Below are positions 1 to 9,798 of a stretch of 64,000 nucleotides of DNA, piece by piece; the stretch's first letter is position 1; the number at the start of each line of letters is the position of its first letter. A model generated the notes under the pieces. The model made no database searches. It was given only the letters and a program-made list of their open reading frames with translations, and had not been told where the DNA came from. The DNA comes from Photobacterium carnosum (GTDB lineage Bacteria > Pseudomonadota > Gammaproteobacteria > Enterobacterales > Vibrionaceae): the NCBI RefSeq assembly GCF_002849605.1, contig NZ_NPIB01000012.1, forward strand, positions 58,460 to 122,459. The letters are read 5' to 3'. The translations under genes were made by a program, and so were the position numbers.

Positions 1-931
1 ACTGAGATTTAGACTCGGCAAATTTAGGTGGATCCATGATAACAACATCAAATAGCTCGCCACGTTCACGGTATTCACGCAGTAATTTAAACACATCAGC
101 GTTTACAAACTGTGCATTTTCAACCGGATAACCATTCATTTCTACGTTAAGTCGTGCGGTATCAAGTGCTGGTTGAGAAACATCAACGTTAATCACTTCA
201 CTTGCGCCGCCTTTTAGCGCGTATAAACCGAAGCCACCAGTGTAGCTGAAGCAGTTTAGAACACGCTTACCGTTAACATATTTAACCGATGCTTCGCGGC
301 TATCACGTTGATCAAGGTAGAAACCTGTTTTGTGACCACCAACGATATCAACGTTAATTTTAACGCCATTTTCTTCAATAGTGACAAACTTAGGTGGCTC
401 TTCACCATGTAGAACGCCTGTGCGTTGTTTTAAGCCTTCTTTTTTACGAACAGATACATCAGAGCGTTCGTAAATATTACAGCTTGGGTAGCACTGTCGT
501 AATGCTTCAAGAAGTACTTCTCGTTGTGCTTCAGCACCTGCACTCAATAGTTGGCACACTAAGTAATCTTGGTAGCGATCGATAGTAATACCAGGAAGAC
601 CATCTGATTCAGCGGCAATTAAGCGGTAGCCTGTAAGACCATCGCGAGCGGCTAATACATCACGTAGACTTTGTGCGGCATTAAGGCGGTTAACAAAGAA
701 GTTAACGTCAATGGCTTCATTTTTGTTGAATGTCCATACGCGAACGCGAATCTGAGACTGTGGTGAATAAGCACCACGTGCTAGCCATTCGCCTTTGTTA
801 TCGTAAACATCAACGGTTTCGCCAAGTTCTGGTTTTCCTTCAACACGATCAATACCGCGAGAAAAAATCCAAGGGTGGCGACGGCGTAGTGATTTTTCAC
901 GGCCTTTTACCAAATAAACAGAAGCAGTCAT
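1..931 (-). CDS. rlmI: 23S rRNA (cytosine-5)-methyltransferase RlmI, 5' part
   Basis: This is the N-terminal 310 residues of a class I SAM-dependent RNA methyltransferase; the gene runs off the left edge of the window. RlmI is known to make m5C1962 in 23S rRNA. I read an N-terminal PUA-type RNA-binding region (roughly residues 1-75), then the SAM-binding segment [19 protein letters not shown], then the catalytic motif DPPKF close to the window edge. The family is about 395 residues long, so roughly 85 C-terminal residues, including the second catalytic cysteine region, are outside. The start is the ATG at 931, which gives the usual MTASVYL-type N-terminus. It is transcribed away from tusE and looks monocistronic here. 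Confidence 0.93.
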   Translation of the reverse strand, partial: MTASVYLVKGREKSLRRRHPWIFSRGIDRVEGKPELGETVDVYDNKGEWLARGAYSPQSQIRVRVWTFNKNEAIDVNFFVNRLNAAQSLRDVLAARDGLTGYRLIAAESDGLPGITIDRYQDYLVCQLLSAGAEAQREVLLEALRQCYPSCNIYERSDVSVRKKEGLKQRTGVLHGEEPPKFVTIEENGVKINVDIVGGHKTGFYLDQRDSREASVKYVNGKRVLNCFSYTGGFGLYALKGGASEVINVDVSQPALDTARLNVEMNGYPVENAQFVNADVFKLLREYRERGELFDVVIMDPPKFAESKSQ

Positions 932-1224
932 GACATGCCCAATATGGAATTCGAGTGGGGGCATATTATGTTGTGCTGGCTACGTAAAATCAAATGAAAA
1001 CGTCTAAGTTGGCATATAAAGCCATTATTGAGTGTTAAATAAACGACAGTACTTCACAAAAATATAAATAGATTTTGTGGGTGGATGATCAGCCTATCGT
1101 CATTATTTAACTAAAATAATGTAATGGGCAATATAAAAAAAAAGAGAGTGTTATGGCTCGGCGTTGTGTGAAAACGTGAGTAACGGGTCATGTGTTGTGT
1201 AGGGGAGTGATTTCATACTGCTCA

Positions 1225-1273
1225 TAAAAAAACCAAACATAAAGCGAGTTATCGTCGTTATGTTTGGTTTTTA
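1225..1273 (-). terminator. Rho-independent terminator after tusE
   Basis: An inverted repeat with arms AAAACCAAACATAA and TTATGTTTGGTTTT surrounds a short loop and is followed on the minus strand by a T-run. It sits just downstream of the tusE stop. The A/T tracts on both sides would let it work in both directions. Confidence 0.8.
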
Positions 1274-1283
1274 GAATGATATT

Positions 1284-1613
1284 TTAAATACACTTCACTG
1301 GCTTAGGTAACCCAGCAAGTTTAGTTGCTTGCTTTGCTGGACCTTTTGGAAATAAACGATATAGATAACGTGAACTGCCTTTTTCTTCACCGTATTGTTT
1401 TGCCATTGCTTTTACAAGCATTCTAACTGCGGGTGAAGTATTAAATTCAAGGTAAAAGTCACGAACAAAGAGAATCACTTCCCAATGTGCCTCAGATAAT
1501 TCAATCGATTCTTCTGCTGCAAGTGGCACAACTAAATCTTCTGACCAATCACTAACATTTTTAAGATAACCTTGGGCGTCAGTGTCGATTTGTACACCGT
1601 TAAATTCAAGCAT
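1284..1613 (-). CDS. tusE: Sulfurtransferase TusE (DsrC/TusE family)
   Basis: TusE takes persulfide sulfur from the TusBCD complex and passes it to MnmA for 2-thiouridine formation at the tRNA wobble base. The 109-residue product has the family's usual length. It ends in Cys-Ile, so the conserved penultimate cysteine (Cys108), the sulfur acceptor, is present. The motif [15 protein letters not shown] is typical of DsrC-like proteins. The start at 1613 is chosen because a good AGAGG Shine-Dalgarno lies just upstream; a longer frame reaches 1670 but its extra residues do not fit the family. It has its own terminator and lies next to yccA, as in many gammaproteobacteria. Confidence 0.95.
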   Translation of the reverse strand: MLEFNGVQIDTDAQGYLKNVSDWSEDLVVPLAAEESIELSEAHWEVILFVRDFYLEFNTSPAVRMLVKAMAKQYGEEKGSSRYLYRLFPKGPAKQATKLAGLPKPVKCI

Positions 1614-1670
1614 AATAGACCTCTTTATTGCTAACGTTGCAAGAATAGTGATTCGCTTGTCTACCTGCAA

Positions 1671-1706
1671 GTAAAAAACGAAAAGCCTGCATCAGGCAGG
1701 CTTTTT
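1671..1706 (-). terminator. Rho-independent terminator after yccA
   Basis: A GC-rich hairpin (AGCCTGC / GCAGGCT arms at 1684-1701) is followed on the minus strand by TTTTCGTTTTTT. It separates yccA from tusE, so the two are separate transcripts. Confidence 0.8.
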
Positions 1707-1747
1707 AGTTTGTATTACTAAACGTAAGGCTAATATATCGCGGTTGT

Positions 1748-2416
1748 TTAGTTGTCGCTGCTATTCACTACACCTAGAATCTGAAGCAAGCTTAAGAATA
1801 GGTTGTAGATAGAAACATACAAAGTAACCGTTGCTGAAATGTAGTTTGTTTCACCACCACGAATGATTGACTGAGTCGTCAATAAGATCGCTGCTGATGA
1901 GAACAAGACAAACATACCGCTGATTGCTAACGATAGCATTGGCATTTTTAAGAAGATATTCGCAACTACTGCGACAATAATCGCAATAAAGCCAGCCATT
2001 AGCATGCCGTTAAGGAATGATAAGTCGCGTTTGGTTGTTAATGCGTAAGCAGAACAAGCAAAGAATGTTAGTGCTGTACCGCCAAGTGCTGTCATAACAA
2101 CATGGCCCATGCCCGCACCGACATACATATTTAAAATCGGACCAAGGGTGTAACCCATAAAGCCTGTTAATGCGAACACAAATATAAGGCCTAAGCTACT
2201 GTCACGGTTACGCTCAGTAAGGAAAATTAGACCATAGAAGCCAACAAGTAGAAAGATCCAGTGTACAGGTGGAACATTCATAACCATTGCAACGCCAGCA
2301 ACGCCAGCAGAGAACAATAACGTTAGCGATAGTAAGAAATAAGTATTACGTAAAACCTTATTGGTTGACAGCACGCCTTCGTAACCATTGTCACGATTGA
2401 CCATACGTTCGTTCAT
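1748..2416 (-). CDS. yccA: Bax inhibitor-1-like membrane protein YccA (FtsH modulator)
   Basis: This is a 222-residue integral inner-membrane protein with seven hydrophobic segments, a member of the BI-1/YccA family. In E. coli YccA is a substrate and modulator of the membrane protease FtsH and protects SecY when translocons jam. The cytoplasmic N-terminus, starting MNERMVNRDNGYEG, fits the E. coli protein, where the N-terminal tail is where FtsH begins degradation. The start at 2416 is supported by AAGGGGAAC directly upstream; the open frame extends to 2488 without an SD. It is followed by its own terminator. The position beside tusE is conserved in enterics and vibrios. Confidence 0.92.
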   Translation of the reverse strand: MNERMVNRDNGYEGVLSTNKVLRNTYFLLSLTLLFSAGVAGVAMVMNVPPVHWIFLLVGFYGLIFLTERNRDSSLGLIFVFALTGFMGYTLGPILNMYVGAGMGHVVMTALGGTALTFFACSAYALTTKRDLSFLNGMLMAGFIAIIVAVVANIFLKMPMLSLAISGMFVLFSSAAILLTTQSIIRGGETNYISATVTLYVSIYNLFLSLLQILGVVNSSDN

Positions 2417-2643
2417 AAGTGTTCCCCTTAGGGTAGTTATGTTAATTCTAATAAAGCTATATATGAGGCTAAACAATACGAATTGCAAGCGTAAACTTAA
2501 GCTTTAGATTTATTTGTTTGCTATCAAGCATATTATAAGTATTTGAAGATTAAAATACTTCGCTCTCTAATCTTCATTTATCGTTAAGTTGTAACTAAGT
2601 GTTACATCGATAAGGCTTCCTTTAAGGGTGGCAGTTTCAGCCA

Positions 2644-3417
2644 TTAGTGCAATATTTGCTGTAAAAAAAGCTGCGTTCGATCAGATTTAGGGTGATCAAA
2701 AAAATCATGAGGGTTATTTTCTTCAATGATTTCTCCTTGATCCATGAATATTACCCTATCTGCCACTTGGCGCGCAAACCCCATCTCATGCGTTACGCAC
2801 AACATTGTCATACCCTCATTAGCAAGCTCAACCATCACATCTAATACTTCACGTACCATTTCAGGATCGAGTGCTGACGTCGGTTCATCAAACAACATCA
2901 CTTGCGGATTCATGCACAGTGAACGTGCAATGGCGACACGTTGTTGCTGTCCACCAGAAAGTTGGCCTGGGTATTTATGGGCTTGATCTGGAATTTTAAC
3001 CCGTTCTAAATATTGCATAGCAAGCGCGTTAGCTTCTTTCTTTGGCATTTTCTTAACCCAAATGGGCGCTAAAGTGCAGTTTTCTAATACTGTTAGATGA
3101 GGAAAAAGATTAAAATGCTGAAAACACATGCCGACTTCTTTGCGAATTAGCTCAATATTTTTCAAATCTCCGGTAATGTCTTGCCCTGCGACAGAGATTT
3201 GCCCTTGTTGGTGCTCTTCTAAATAATTAATACAGCGGATCATGGTTGATTTACCTGATCCTGATGGTCCACAGATAACGATCTTTTCACCTTTACGCAC
3301 TTGTAGGTTAATGTCTTTAAGAACGTGAAATTGACCGTACCATTTGTTTACATTAACTAGTTCTATAACCCATTGAGTATTGTTAGGATTAATGGTGGCA
3401 TCGTTAGTGTTTTTCAT
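2644..3417 (-). CDS. aapP: General L-amino acid ABC transporter, ATP-binding protein
   Basis: This is the 257-residue ATPase of a polar amino-acid uptake ABC transporter. Walker A is GPSGSGKST at residues 50-58, followed by a QxxxLFPHLT Q-loop region, the LSGGQQQR signature, Walker [13 protein letters not shown] and the switch histidine in VTHEMG. It is the last gene of a four-gene operon (aapJ-aapQ-aapM-aapP, minus strand), starting 13 bp after aapM with an AAGGAT ribosome site. It would drive import of a range of L-amino acids (the Aap system is broad in rhizobia); the exact substrate here is inferred from family only. The N-terminal 14 residues are an extension relative to most homologues. 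Confidence 0.93.
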   Translation of the reverse strand: MKNTNDATINPNNTQWVIELVNVNKWYGQFHVLKDINLQVRKGEKIVICGPSGSGKSTMIRCINYLEEHQQGQISVAGQDITGDLKNIELIRKEVGMCFQHFNLFPHLTVLENCTLAPIWVKKMPKKEANALAMQYLERVKIPDQAHKYPGQLSGGQQQRVAIARSLCMNPQVMLFDEPTSALDPEMVREVLDVMVELANEGMTMLCVTHEMGFARQVADRVIFMDQGEIIEENNPHDFFDHPKSDRTQLFLQQILH

Positions 3418-3430
3418 TATGCAATCCTTG

Positions 3431-4528
3431 CTAATGTTGATGGCCAGTATGTAGTTTGTTTTCTAGGTAGATACTGTATCTCGACATACTAAAACAAAAA
3501 ATCCAGAAAACAAAAGCGACAAAAACGTAGCTTTCAGTGGCAAAACCTAACCATTCTGGATCACTGTTGGCGGCTTGCCCAATGCCTAATACATCAAACA
3601 TACCAATAATAAGTACTAAGCTGGTGTCTTTAAATAAGCCAATAAAGGTATTTACAATCGACGGAATGGTGATTTTCAATGCTTGGGGTAAGACGATAAG
3701 ATAGGTTTTCCGCCAGTAACTTAACCCTAAAGCATCTGCCGCTTCATATTGGCCTTTGGGTATTGCTTGTAACCCACCACGAATAACTTCCGCCATATAA
3801 GCTGCACTAAATAGTACCACCCCAATTAAGGCTCGGATCAGTTTGTTGGTTTCTAATTCAGAACTTAAAAATAATGGCAGCATAACGGATGCCATAAATA
3901 AGACGGTAATTAATGGTACACCCCGCCAGATCTCAATATAGACGGTACAAATACTTCGAATGATCGGCATTTCTGAACGCCGCCCCAGCGCTAATACAAT
4001 GCCTATCGGTAGCGATACCACAATACCGATAATGGCAATGATCAAGGTAATAAGTAAACCACCCCATAAGTGCGTTTCTACAGTAGGTAAGCCTGCAATA
4101 CCGCCATATAAAAGAAAGCCTGCTATAAATGGATAAATATTAACAAAAAATAACCAAATCCAACCTCGATGAGGGGTTTTTTCGTAAGCCAGTAAAGTAA
4201 TAAAAATGGCTAATGTGGCATAAAACAGTTTAGGTCGCCATAATTCAGCACTGGGGTAGAAGCCAAACATGAATTGATCAAACCGTACTTTAATAAAGGT
4301 CCAACATGCGCCGGTGAGTGTACAAGCATCACGAGAGTCGCCTTGCCAATTGGCATTAATCAATGCCCAATCAATGATCCCCCATAAACCGATAATGGCA
4401 AAATAGCCTAAAAGTAAAGTGATAATCGTATTGAGGACAGAAGAAAATAGATGTTGGCGTAACCATCTAAAAATACCCACTGTGTTTGCTGGTGGGGGTA
4501 AATCAGGAAGAAATTGATGCTTACTCAT
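3431..4528 (-). CDS. aapM: General L-amino acid ABC transporter, permease AapM
   Basis: This 365-residue inner-membrane permease is of the long AapM type. It has an N-terminal membrane extension of about 160 residues before the canonical HisM-like core. The core carries the EAA loop (residues around [22 protein letters not shown]) that contacts the ATPase. It pairs with AapQ, which is upstream and ends 2 bp before this start. The Shine-Dalgarno is GAGAGGTAAG. The long N-terminus with a periplasmic loop ([12 protein letters not shown]) is characteristic of Aap/Bzt-type systems and separates them from the short GlnP/ArtM permeases found elsewhere in this window. Confidence 0.92.
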   Translation of the reverse strand: MSKHQFLPDLPPPANTVGIFRWLRQHLFSSVLNTIITLLLGYFAIIGLWGIIDWALINANWQGDSRDACTLTGACWTFIKVRFDQFMFGFYPSAELWRPKLFYATLAIFITLLAYEKTPHRGWIWLFFVNIYPFIAGFLLYGGIAGLPTVETHLWGGLLITLIIAIIGIVVSLPIGIVLALGRRSEMPIIRSICTVYIEIWRGVPLITVLFMASVMLPLFLSSELETNKLIRALIGVVLFSAAYMAEVIRGGLQAIPKGQYEAADALGLSYWRKTYLIVLPQALKITIPSIVNTFIGLFKDTSLVLIIGMFDVLGIGQAANSDPEWLGFATESYVFVAFVFWIFCFSMSRYSIYLENKLHTGHQH

Positions 4529-4530
4529 GC

Positions 4531-5730
4531 TTACCTCTCAACCAGAGCCATTTTTTTGTTATAGATATTCATCAGCAGTGATGTAATTAAACTTAGACTT
4601 AAATAAACCGCCATTGTCATCGCGATGATTTCAATCGCTTGTCCTGTTTGATTGAGGGTTGTACCTGCAAAAACAGAGACCAGATCAGGATAACCAATCG
4701 CCATTGCCAGCGAGGAATTTTTAGTGAGGTTTAAATATTGACTGGTAAGGGGCGGAATAATAACCCGCATCGCTTGTGGAATTACAATTAAACGGAGAGT
4801 TTTATTACGGGTTAAGCCTAATGCTTCAGCCGCTTCTGTTTGACCATGACTGACGGCATTAATGCCTGAGCGAACAATTTCTGCAATAAAAGCCGCAGTA
4901 TAAATACTCAGTGCAAGTAACAAGGCCGCAAGTTCAGGTAATACCGTAATACCACCACTGAAATTAAATCCTTTGAGAACGGGATAATCAATACTGATTG
5001 GTTTACCACTAATAAAGAAAGCTAATAGTGGCAGTAAGGTAATGACGGCAACACTAACGAGAAGTACCGGAGATTGTTTACCCGTGTTTTGTTGTTTTCT
5101 CTTGGCGTAATACTGATAACTCATTGCTATGATTAGAGCGATAAGCAGTGAGATAAATATAAAGCTAGAACCTTGTTCAAAAATAGGACTAGGTATGGAT
5201 AAGCCGCGTATATTAAGAAAAATACTCTCGCCAAATTGTAGGCTTTGTTTTGGTGAGGGCAGAACCTGTAATACCGCAAAGTACCAAAAAAATATTTGTA
5301 GTAATAATGGAATATTTCGAAATATCTCAATATAAAGCGCAGCAAAGCGACTGACTAACCAATTAGGGGATAAGCGGGCAATCCCAATAATAAACCCTAA
5401 AGCGGTAGCAAGAATAACACCGAGTATGGCAATGAGTGCCGTGTTGAGTAAACCAACAAAAAAGGTTCGGCCATAACTGAAGGTTTCATCATAATCGATA
5501 AGCGTTAAACCGATACCAAACCCTGCTTCTTGACTCAGAAAATCGAAACCAGTCGCAATACCACGTGTTTCAAGGTTAGTTAATGCATTATTGATGATGC
5601 TATAAAAGAAAAACGCTAGAGCCGCGACTGCAACAAGTTGAAAGATAATGGCGCGAAACATTGGATTATAAAATAGATTTTTAGTGCGAGATCTTGTTTG
5701 TGAACTATCAGTCTTCGTAGAAAATGCCAT
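4531..5730 (-). CDS. aapQ: General L-amino acid ABC transporter, permease AapQ
   Basis: This is a 399-residue permease of the AapQ/BztB type. It has one N-terminal transmembrane segment, a periplasmic stretch (TRGIATGFDFLSQEAGF), a core with the FRNIPLLLQIFFWYF segment, and an EAA loop near the C-terminus (EAAEALGLTRNKTLRLIVIPQA). The motif TRGIxxGFxFL is diagnostic of AapQ-type proteins. It is the second gene of the operon, starting 86 bp after aapJ with a GAGGATG ribosome site. It would form the heteromeric translocation pore with AapM. Confidence 0.92.
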   Translation of the reverse strand: MAFSTKTDSSQTRSRTKNLFYNPMFRAIIFQLVAVAALAFFFYSIINNALTNLETRGIATGFDFLSQEAGFGIGLTLIDYDETFSYGRTFFVGLLNTALIAILGVILATALGFIIGIARLSPNWLVSRFAALYIEIFRNIPLLLQIFFWYFAVLQVLPSPKQSLQFGESIFLNIRGLSIPSPIFEQGSSFIFISLLIALIIAMSYQYYAKRKQQNTGKQSPVLLVSVAVITLLPLLAFFISGKPISIDYPVLKGFNFSGGITVLPELAALLLALSIYTAAFIAEIVRSGINAVSHGQTEAAEALGLTRNKTLRLIVIPQAMRVIIPPLTSQYLNLTKNSSLAMAIGYPDLVSVFAGTTLNQTGQAIEIIAMTMAVYLSLSLITSLLMNIYNKKMALVER

Positions 5731-5816
5731 ACAACATCCTCATATCCATTGAGATGGACAGAGGGAGCCATAAACGACTCCCTTCCTTTCATAGACGAAC
5801 TTAAAAGAGCCCGTTA

Positions 5817-6848
5817 TTAACGAATCGGTGGAGCATATTGAATACCACCATTATTCCATAGTGCATTTAATCCACGCTCAATGTTAAGTGGCGATCCTAA
5901 ACCTACGGTACGATGGAAACTTTCACCATAGTTACCCACTTGCTTAATGATCTGGAAACCCCAATCGTCATTTAATCCCAGTCCTTTACCCTTTGGTCCA
6001 TCAAGACCAATTAGGCGACGAATATTAGGATCTTTTGAGTCTTTTTTTAGTTGCTCAACATTGGCAGAAGTAACATTGAATTCTTCAGCGTTAATCATGG
6101 TAAATAATGTCCAACGAACGATATTGAACCATTGATCATCACCTTGACGAACAACAGGGCCTAGTGGCTCTTTAGAAATAATTTCAGGTAAAACGACGGC
6201 GGAAGTTGGATCTTTGAGGTTTAAGCGTAGGGCATATAAGCCTGACTGGTCGGTGGTGAGTGCATCACAACGTCCAGAGTCAAAACCTTTTGAGGTTTGA
6301 GGGGCAGTATCAAATACAACAGGCTTATATTTCATGCCATTTACACGGAAGTAATCTGCTAGATTAAGCTCGGTTGTAGTGCCTGATTGTACGCAAACTG
6401 CTGCACCATCGAGTTCTTTAGCACTTTTTATACCCATGTCTTTTTTGACCATGAAACCTTGACCATCGTAATAGTTTACACCAGTAAAATTAAGGCCAAG
6501 AGCGGTATCACGGTGCAATGTCCAAGTTGTATTACGCGATAAAATATCAATTTCACCCGATTGTAAGGCGGTGAAACGTTCTTTAGCGGTTAACGGTATA
6601 TATTTAACCTTGGTTTTATCGCCTAATGTGGCAGCAGCAACTGCTTGGCAGAACTCGACATCAAGACCTTCCCACTGACCTTTCGCGTTGGGGTTTGAAA
6701 ATCCGGGTAAGCCCGCACTAACACCACATTGGACATACCCTTGTTTTTTAACTTTATTGAGCGTGCTATCGGCGGCGTTTACGTTAACAGCGAAGAGAGT
6801 AGCAGATGCAGCAAGCACTGCGAATACCCCTGATATTTTTTGAGCCAT
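5817..6848 (-). CDS. aapJ: General L-amino acid ABC transporter, periplasmic binding protein
   Basis: This is a 343-residue solute-binding protein (SBP_bac_3 fold, AapJ/BztA type) with a Sec signal peptide of about 25 residues ending NVNA-A. The mature N-terminus contains VQCGVSAGLPGFS, followed by the WEGLDVEFCQAVAAA motif typical of AapJ. It delivers amino acids to AapQMP encoded directly downstream on the same strand. AAGGAAAG precedes the ATG at 6848. It is the first gene of the operon, so the promoter should lie in 6849-6906 or further up, possibly overlapping the small ORF there. Confidence 0.94.
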   Translation of the reverse strand: MAQKISGVFAVLAASATLFAVNVNAADSTLNKVKKQGYVQCGVSAGLPGFSNPNAKGQWEGLDVEFCQAVAAATLGDKTKVKYIPLTAKERFTALQSGEIDILSRNTTWTLHRDTALGLNFTGVNYYDGQGFMVKKDMGIKSAKELDGAAVCVQSGTTTELNLADYFRVNGMKYKPVVFDTAPQTSKGFDSGRCDALTTDQSGLYALRLNLKDPTSAVVLPEIISKEPLGPVVRQGDDQWFNIVRWTLFTMINAEEFNVTSANVEQLKKDSKDPNIRRLIGLDGPKGKGLGLNDDWGFQIIKQVGNYGESFHRTVGLGSPLNIERGLNALWNNGGIQYAPPIR

Positions 6849-6906
6849 TAATACTTTCCTTGTCTGGGCAATCGTTAAAGTAATACGCCTCGAGTAACTT
6901 ATATTG

Positions 6907-7065
6907 TTAACTCAGTAACAAGACGCTAACAATTACAAGTATAGGAAAATATAGATAAAGGGCGAGTTTTTTCTTTAGTTCTTCAGGATCTACTTTCTTG
7001 ATAATAACAGACAGTACAACCGCAACAGCGATTATTAAACCTGCTGCTGATGCGAAGGCATACAT
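6907..7065 (-). CDS. Small hydrophobic protein, unrecognised (52 aa)
   Basis: This is a short open frame of 52 residues, starting ATG at 7065 and ending TAA at 6907. It encodes two hydrophobic stretches (about residues 7-22 and 35-51) joined by a charged, helical linker (KKVDPEELKKK). That is the pattern of a small two-span membrane protein. I do not recognise it. A stop codon lies directly in front of the ATG in frame, so the start cannot be further upstream. No good Shine-Dalgarno is visible, which is the main argument against it. It lies between gltS and aapJ, both transport genes on the same strand. Treat it as a candidate small protein. Confidence 0.5.
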   Translation of the reverse strand: MYAFASAAGLIIAVAVVLSVIIKKVDPEELKKKLALYLYFPILVIVSVLLLS

Positions 7066-7225
7066 GATCTATAGGGAGTGAAACTGTGGTGTTTTTAGCA
7101 TTCTACGCCAATTAAGATCACCATATTTAGCCGATGATTAGTACAGTAAGACCTAAAACAAGGAAGTGAGTATTGATACCATATTCAGATGAGCGGGATT
7201 GGGGGAGAAGTGATACGTGAGATAC

Positions 7226-7262
7226 AAAAAAGAGAAGATATACAATATCTTCTCTTTTTATA
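7226..7262 (-). terminator. Terminator after gltS
   Basis: The near-perfect hairpin AGAGAAGATAT / ATATCTTCTCT is followed by a T-run on the minus strand, 20 bp after the gltS stop. The flanking A and T runs make it potentially bidirectional. Confidence 0.85.
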
Positions 7263-7279
7263 TAGATGATTAATGCTAC

Positions 7280-8506
7280 TTAGTGACCAAGAAAGCTGAT
7301 GTAACCTTGAAGGACTAATAAGTTAGTAATATCAATAAAGAAAGCACCTACAATCGGCACAACCATAAAGGCTTGTGGTGACGGGCCATTTCGTGACACT
7401 AATGAACCCATATTCATTACTGCTGTCGGTGTTGCACCCATACCAAAACCACAGTGCCCACCGGCAATAATGGCGGCGTCATAGTTGCTTCCCATTACAC
7501 GGAAAGTAACAAAATAGGTAAATAACCCTAAGACGAGAGTTTGAACGGCAAGAATTATCAACATTGGCATTGCCAAGTCCATTAATTCCCACAGATGCAA
7601 GCTCATTAGTGCCATTGCTAGGAACAGTGACAAGGCTATTGTACCTAGGGCATCAACAGTTTCTTTGTTGATTTTATAGCACTTAGTACCCTCGCAGACA
7701 TTGGTAATAAACACACCAATAAACAACGCATATACGAATTCAGGAATACGTAATGCACTGATACCAAGCCCGTCTACAAAATCTTTAAAGTGTGATGCAC
7801 CTGCAACACAAACCAATAAAATAAATAATACTTCAATGGTGTTTTTAGAGGTAATACGGTCTTCTTCGCGATCGCTATAAGTGATCAAATCCGGGTGTTC
7901 AATGTGATGATTACCACTTTCACCAAAATCAGATTTTAGCTTATGTTTGTTGATCAATCGTTGGGCAATTGGACCACCGATGATACCACCCATAATCAGA
8001 CCAAATGTTGCCGCAGCCATTGATAGTTCTAATGTGTTTAAACCATAGTCGGTAGCAAAAGTTTGTGACCAAGCCGCACCAGTACCGTGACCGCCTGAAA
8101 GAGTGATTGAACCAACAATAAGACCAAGTAATGGATCTAGACCTAACGCTTTACTCATTCCTACGCCAACAGCATCTTGAAGAATAATAAATATTGTTGC
8201 GACCCCTAAAAATAGGAATACACGAGAGCCGCCTTTCATCAATAATTTATAGCTAGCGGCAAGACCAACGGTTGCAAAGAACATTTGCATTAAGGTGTCT
8301 TGCATACTTAATTTGAAATTAATGTCAAAACCTTGAAAATGGAAAAAGGTAATAATAAAGGCAATGACAAGTCCGCCGACAATCGGCTCTGGTATATTAT
8401 ATTTTCTTAAAATCTTAACTTTAGTATTAATAAAGTAGCCAAGAAAAAGCACGATGATTGCGATGAGCAATGATTCGAGCTCATTAACATGAATAGTTGT
8501 TGTCAT
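7280..8506 (-). CDS. gltS: Sodium/glutamate symporter GltS
   Basis: This 408-residue inner-membrane protein is of the GltS (ESS) family, which takes up L- and D-glutamate with Na+. It shows the two inverted halves typical of the family, each with a glycine-rich re-entrant segment: GSITLSGGHGTGAAWSQTF near the middle and GGHCGFGMGATPTAVMNMG near the C-terminus. The length matches E. coli GltS (401). The ATG at 8506 has GAAGA upstream. It is monocistronic, with its own terminator and a long AT-rich upstream region. The spacing to the amino-acid ABC operon suggests separate control. Confidence 0.95.
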   Translation of the reverse strand: MTTTIHVNELESLLIAIIVLFLGYFINTKVKILRKYNIPEPIVGGLVIAFIITFFHFQGFDINFKLSMQDTLMQMFFATVGLAASYKLLMKGGSRVFLFLGVATIFIILQDAVGVGMSKALGLDPLLGLIVGSITLSGGHGTGAAWSQTFATDYGLNTLELSMAAATFGLIMGGIIGGPIAQRLINKHKLKSDFGESGNHHIEHPDLITYSDREEDRITSKNTIEVLFILLVCVAGASHFKDFVDGLGISALRIPEFVYALFIGVFITNVCEGTKCYKINKETVDALGTIALSLFLAMALMSLHLWELMDLAMPMLIILAVQTLVLGLFTYFVTFRVMGSNYDAAIIAGGHCGFGMGATPTAVMNMGSLVSRNGPSPQAFMVVPIVGAFFIDITNLLVLQGYISFLGH

Positions 8507-9354
8507 TTAAAATCTTCTTTTTTACTTCTTTGGTGCTAATTTTAACTCCAAAAAGACATTCTTACCATATTGCTATGTTTTGGTTACTGTGCTAGTGGTT
8601 GTCTGTTTTTAGTGCTTAGCTATTTATATATTATTAAGTAGTCGTTTTTTTACATGACTAACTGTTAGGTTTATGTTTTTTATTGTTAAATTTAAGTATC
8701 GATTATGTTCTGTTATTTATTGGCGTCATAAATCTTTTCGGGTCGATGTTTTTTTGCTGCTTTTGAATGGTTAGTTTTTCAGAATCAAAGTGTTATATTT
8801 TATAAGTATGACAATTTAAGTATAGAGTACGGCATTCTTTTTATTTGACGGCTGTAATATAAAGGTTAAATTGAAAATTTAGTTGTTGATAGTGTAATTT
8901 AAAAAAAAGCATTAATTCTCATAATTTGAGAAATGTAGGTAGTTAGTTTCAGTACTATTATTTAGTCTTGAAAAAAAAGATAAAAACTAGAAAAAAAATT
9001 ATGAAACATTGTTCAAAACAGTAAATAGAGGCTTTTTTTGTCATTGTTCAGTGATCAAACCTAAGTGATTTCTTTGTTGTTGAGAGATATTTTTTTATTT
9101 ATTGGAAGGGATTTAGATAAATACTCAAAAAGATAACTTATTGCTTATAACACCTTATCTCATAGTGTGAGAATGATATGACGATACTTTATTCTTGGCA
9201 TAATCATGCTTAGACAGGAAGAAAACGGAGAAGTATTAGCGGGGGAGAAAGCAGAATATTAATGGTAACGACAATAAATCATCGTTACCATCATGTTGAA
9301 ATGAAGAGAGATTGTTTCCATAAAAATACGTTTAGATTAGCTTTTATAAAAAAG
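8507..9354. other. 848-bp AT-rich intergenic region
   Basis: No gene is supported here. The stretch is very AT-rich with homopolymer A/T tracts and should contain the gltS promoter at its left end. The only clear structure is a perfect 10-bp inverted repeat, ATGGTAACGA (9262-9271) with TCGTTACCAT (9282-9291), which lacks a T-run. Two very short ORFs near 9179-9260 (11 and 18 codons) have no support. Confidence 0.6.
9262..9291. repeat. Perfect 10-bp inverted repeat (stem-loop)
   Basis: The arms ATGGTAACGA and TCGTTACCAT are separated by 10 bp. There is no following T-run on either strand, so it is not a standard terminator. It lies downstream of the gene at 9355-9696 and may protect or end that transcript. 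Confidence 0.55.
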
Positions 9355-9696
9355 TTACTCAGTTTGGTGTTTTTTTAACTTTAAATCTTTTTTTAATTGT
9401 TGAATGTACGCAATACGATCGGGATCGGCTGGACGAGTATCATTTTTACGCTCTTGTTGTGCTTGAGCTTCACTTGGGAGTACGCATCGTCCACGAATAC
9501 GCTGATGATATTGTTTCGTTTCTTGTTCTGCACGTAATGTGGCATGTTCTTGCTCTTTTGCCATCGCTTCACGTGCTTTACTTTGATCAGTAGCATCAAC
9601 CACAATATAAGAATTGCGTTTTTGCATTCTATTTGGCTGCTGACCAAATTGTTCCCGTTGTTTAATAAAGTTATCTAAGTGATCACTAAAACTCAT
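9355..9696 (-). CDS. Hypothetical charged protein (113 aa)
   Basis: This 113-residue, soluble, highly charged protein is rich in Gln, Lys, Glu and Arg. I do not recognise it. It has no signal peptide or membrane span, and the run from about residue 38 to 75 (KAREAMAKEQEHATLRAEQE) should form a long helix or coiled coil. The C-terminus is basic (QQLKKDLKLKKHQTE). The frame is open throughout and codon use looks normal. It is followed on its 3' side by the stem-loop at 9262-9291. The next gene upstream on the same strand, the EAL sensor, ends 103 bp away, so they could be co-transcribed. Confidence 0.7.
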   Translation of the reverse strand: MSFSDHLDNFIKQREQFGQQPNRMQKRNSYIVVDATDQSKAREAMAKEQEHATLRAEQETKQYHQRIRGRCVLPSEAQAQQERKNDTRPADPDRIAYIQQLKKDLKLKKHQTE

Positions 9697-9798
9697 TGTG
9701 ACGTCCTGCTAAGTAATCAAAAAAGAATCCATTTATTATTAACAATAAAATGGCGTATATGTTTAATAATAAGCTACAACGTTGAATAAGAGAACCTC

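Noticed and set aside
394..933. Plus-strand open frames across the left end
   Set aside because: They are antisense to rlmI, which has clear family motifs on the minus strand.
9179..9258. Two tiny plus-strand ORFs (11 and 18 codons)
   Set aside because: They have no ribosome site and lie in AT-rich intergenic DNA where such frames arise by chance.
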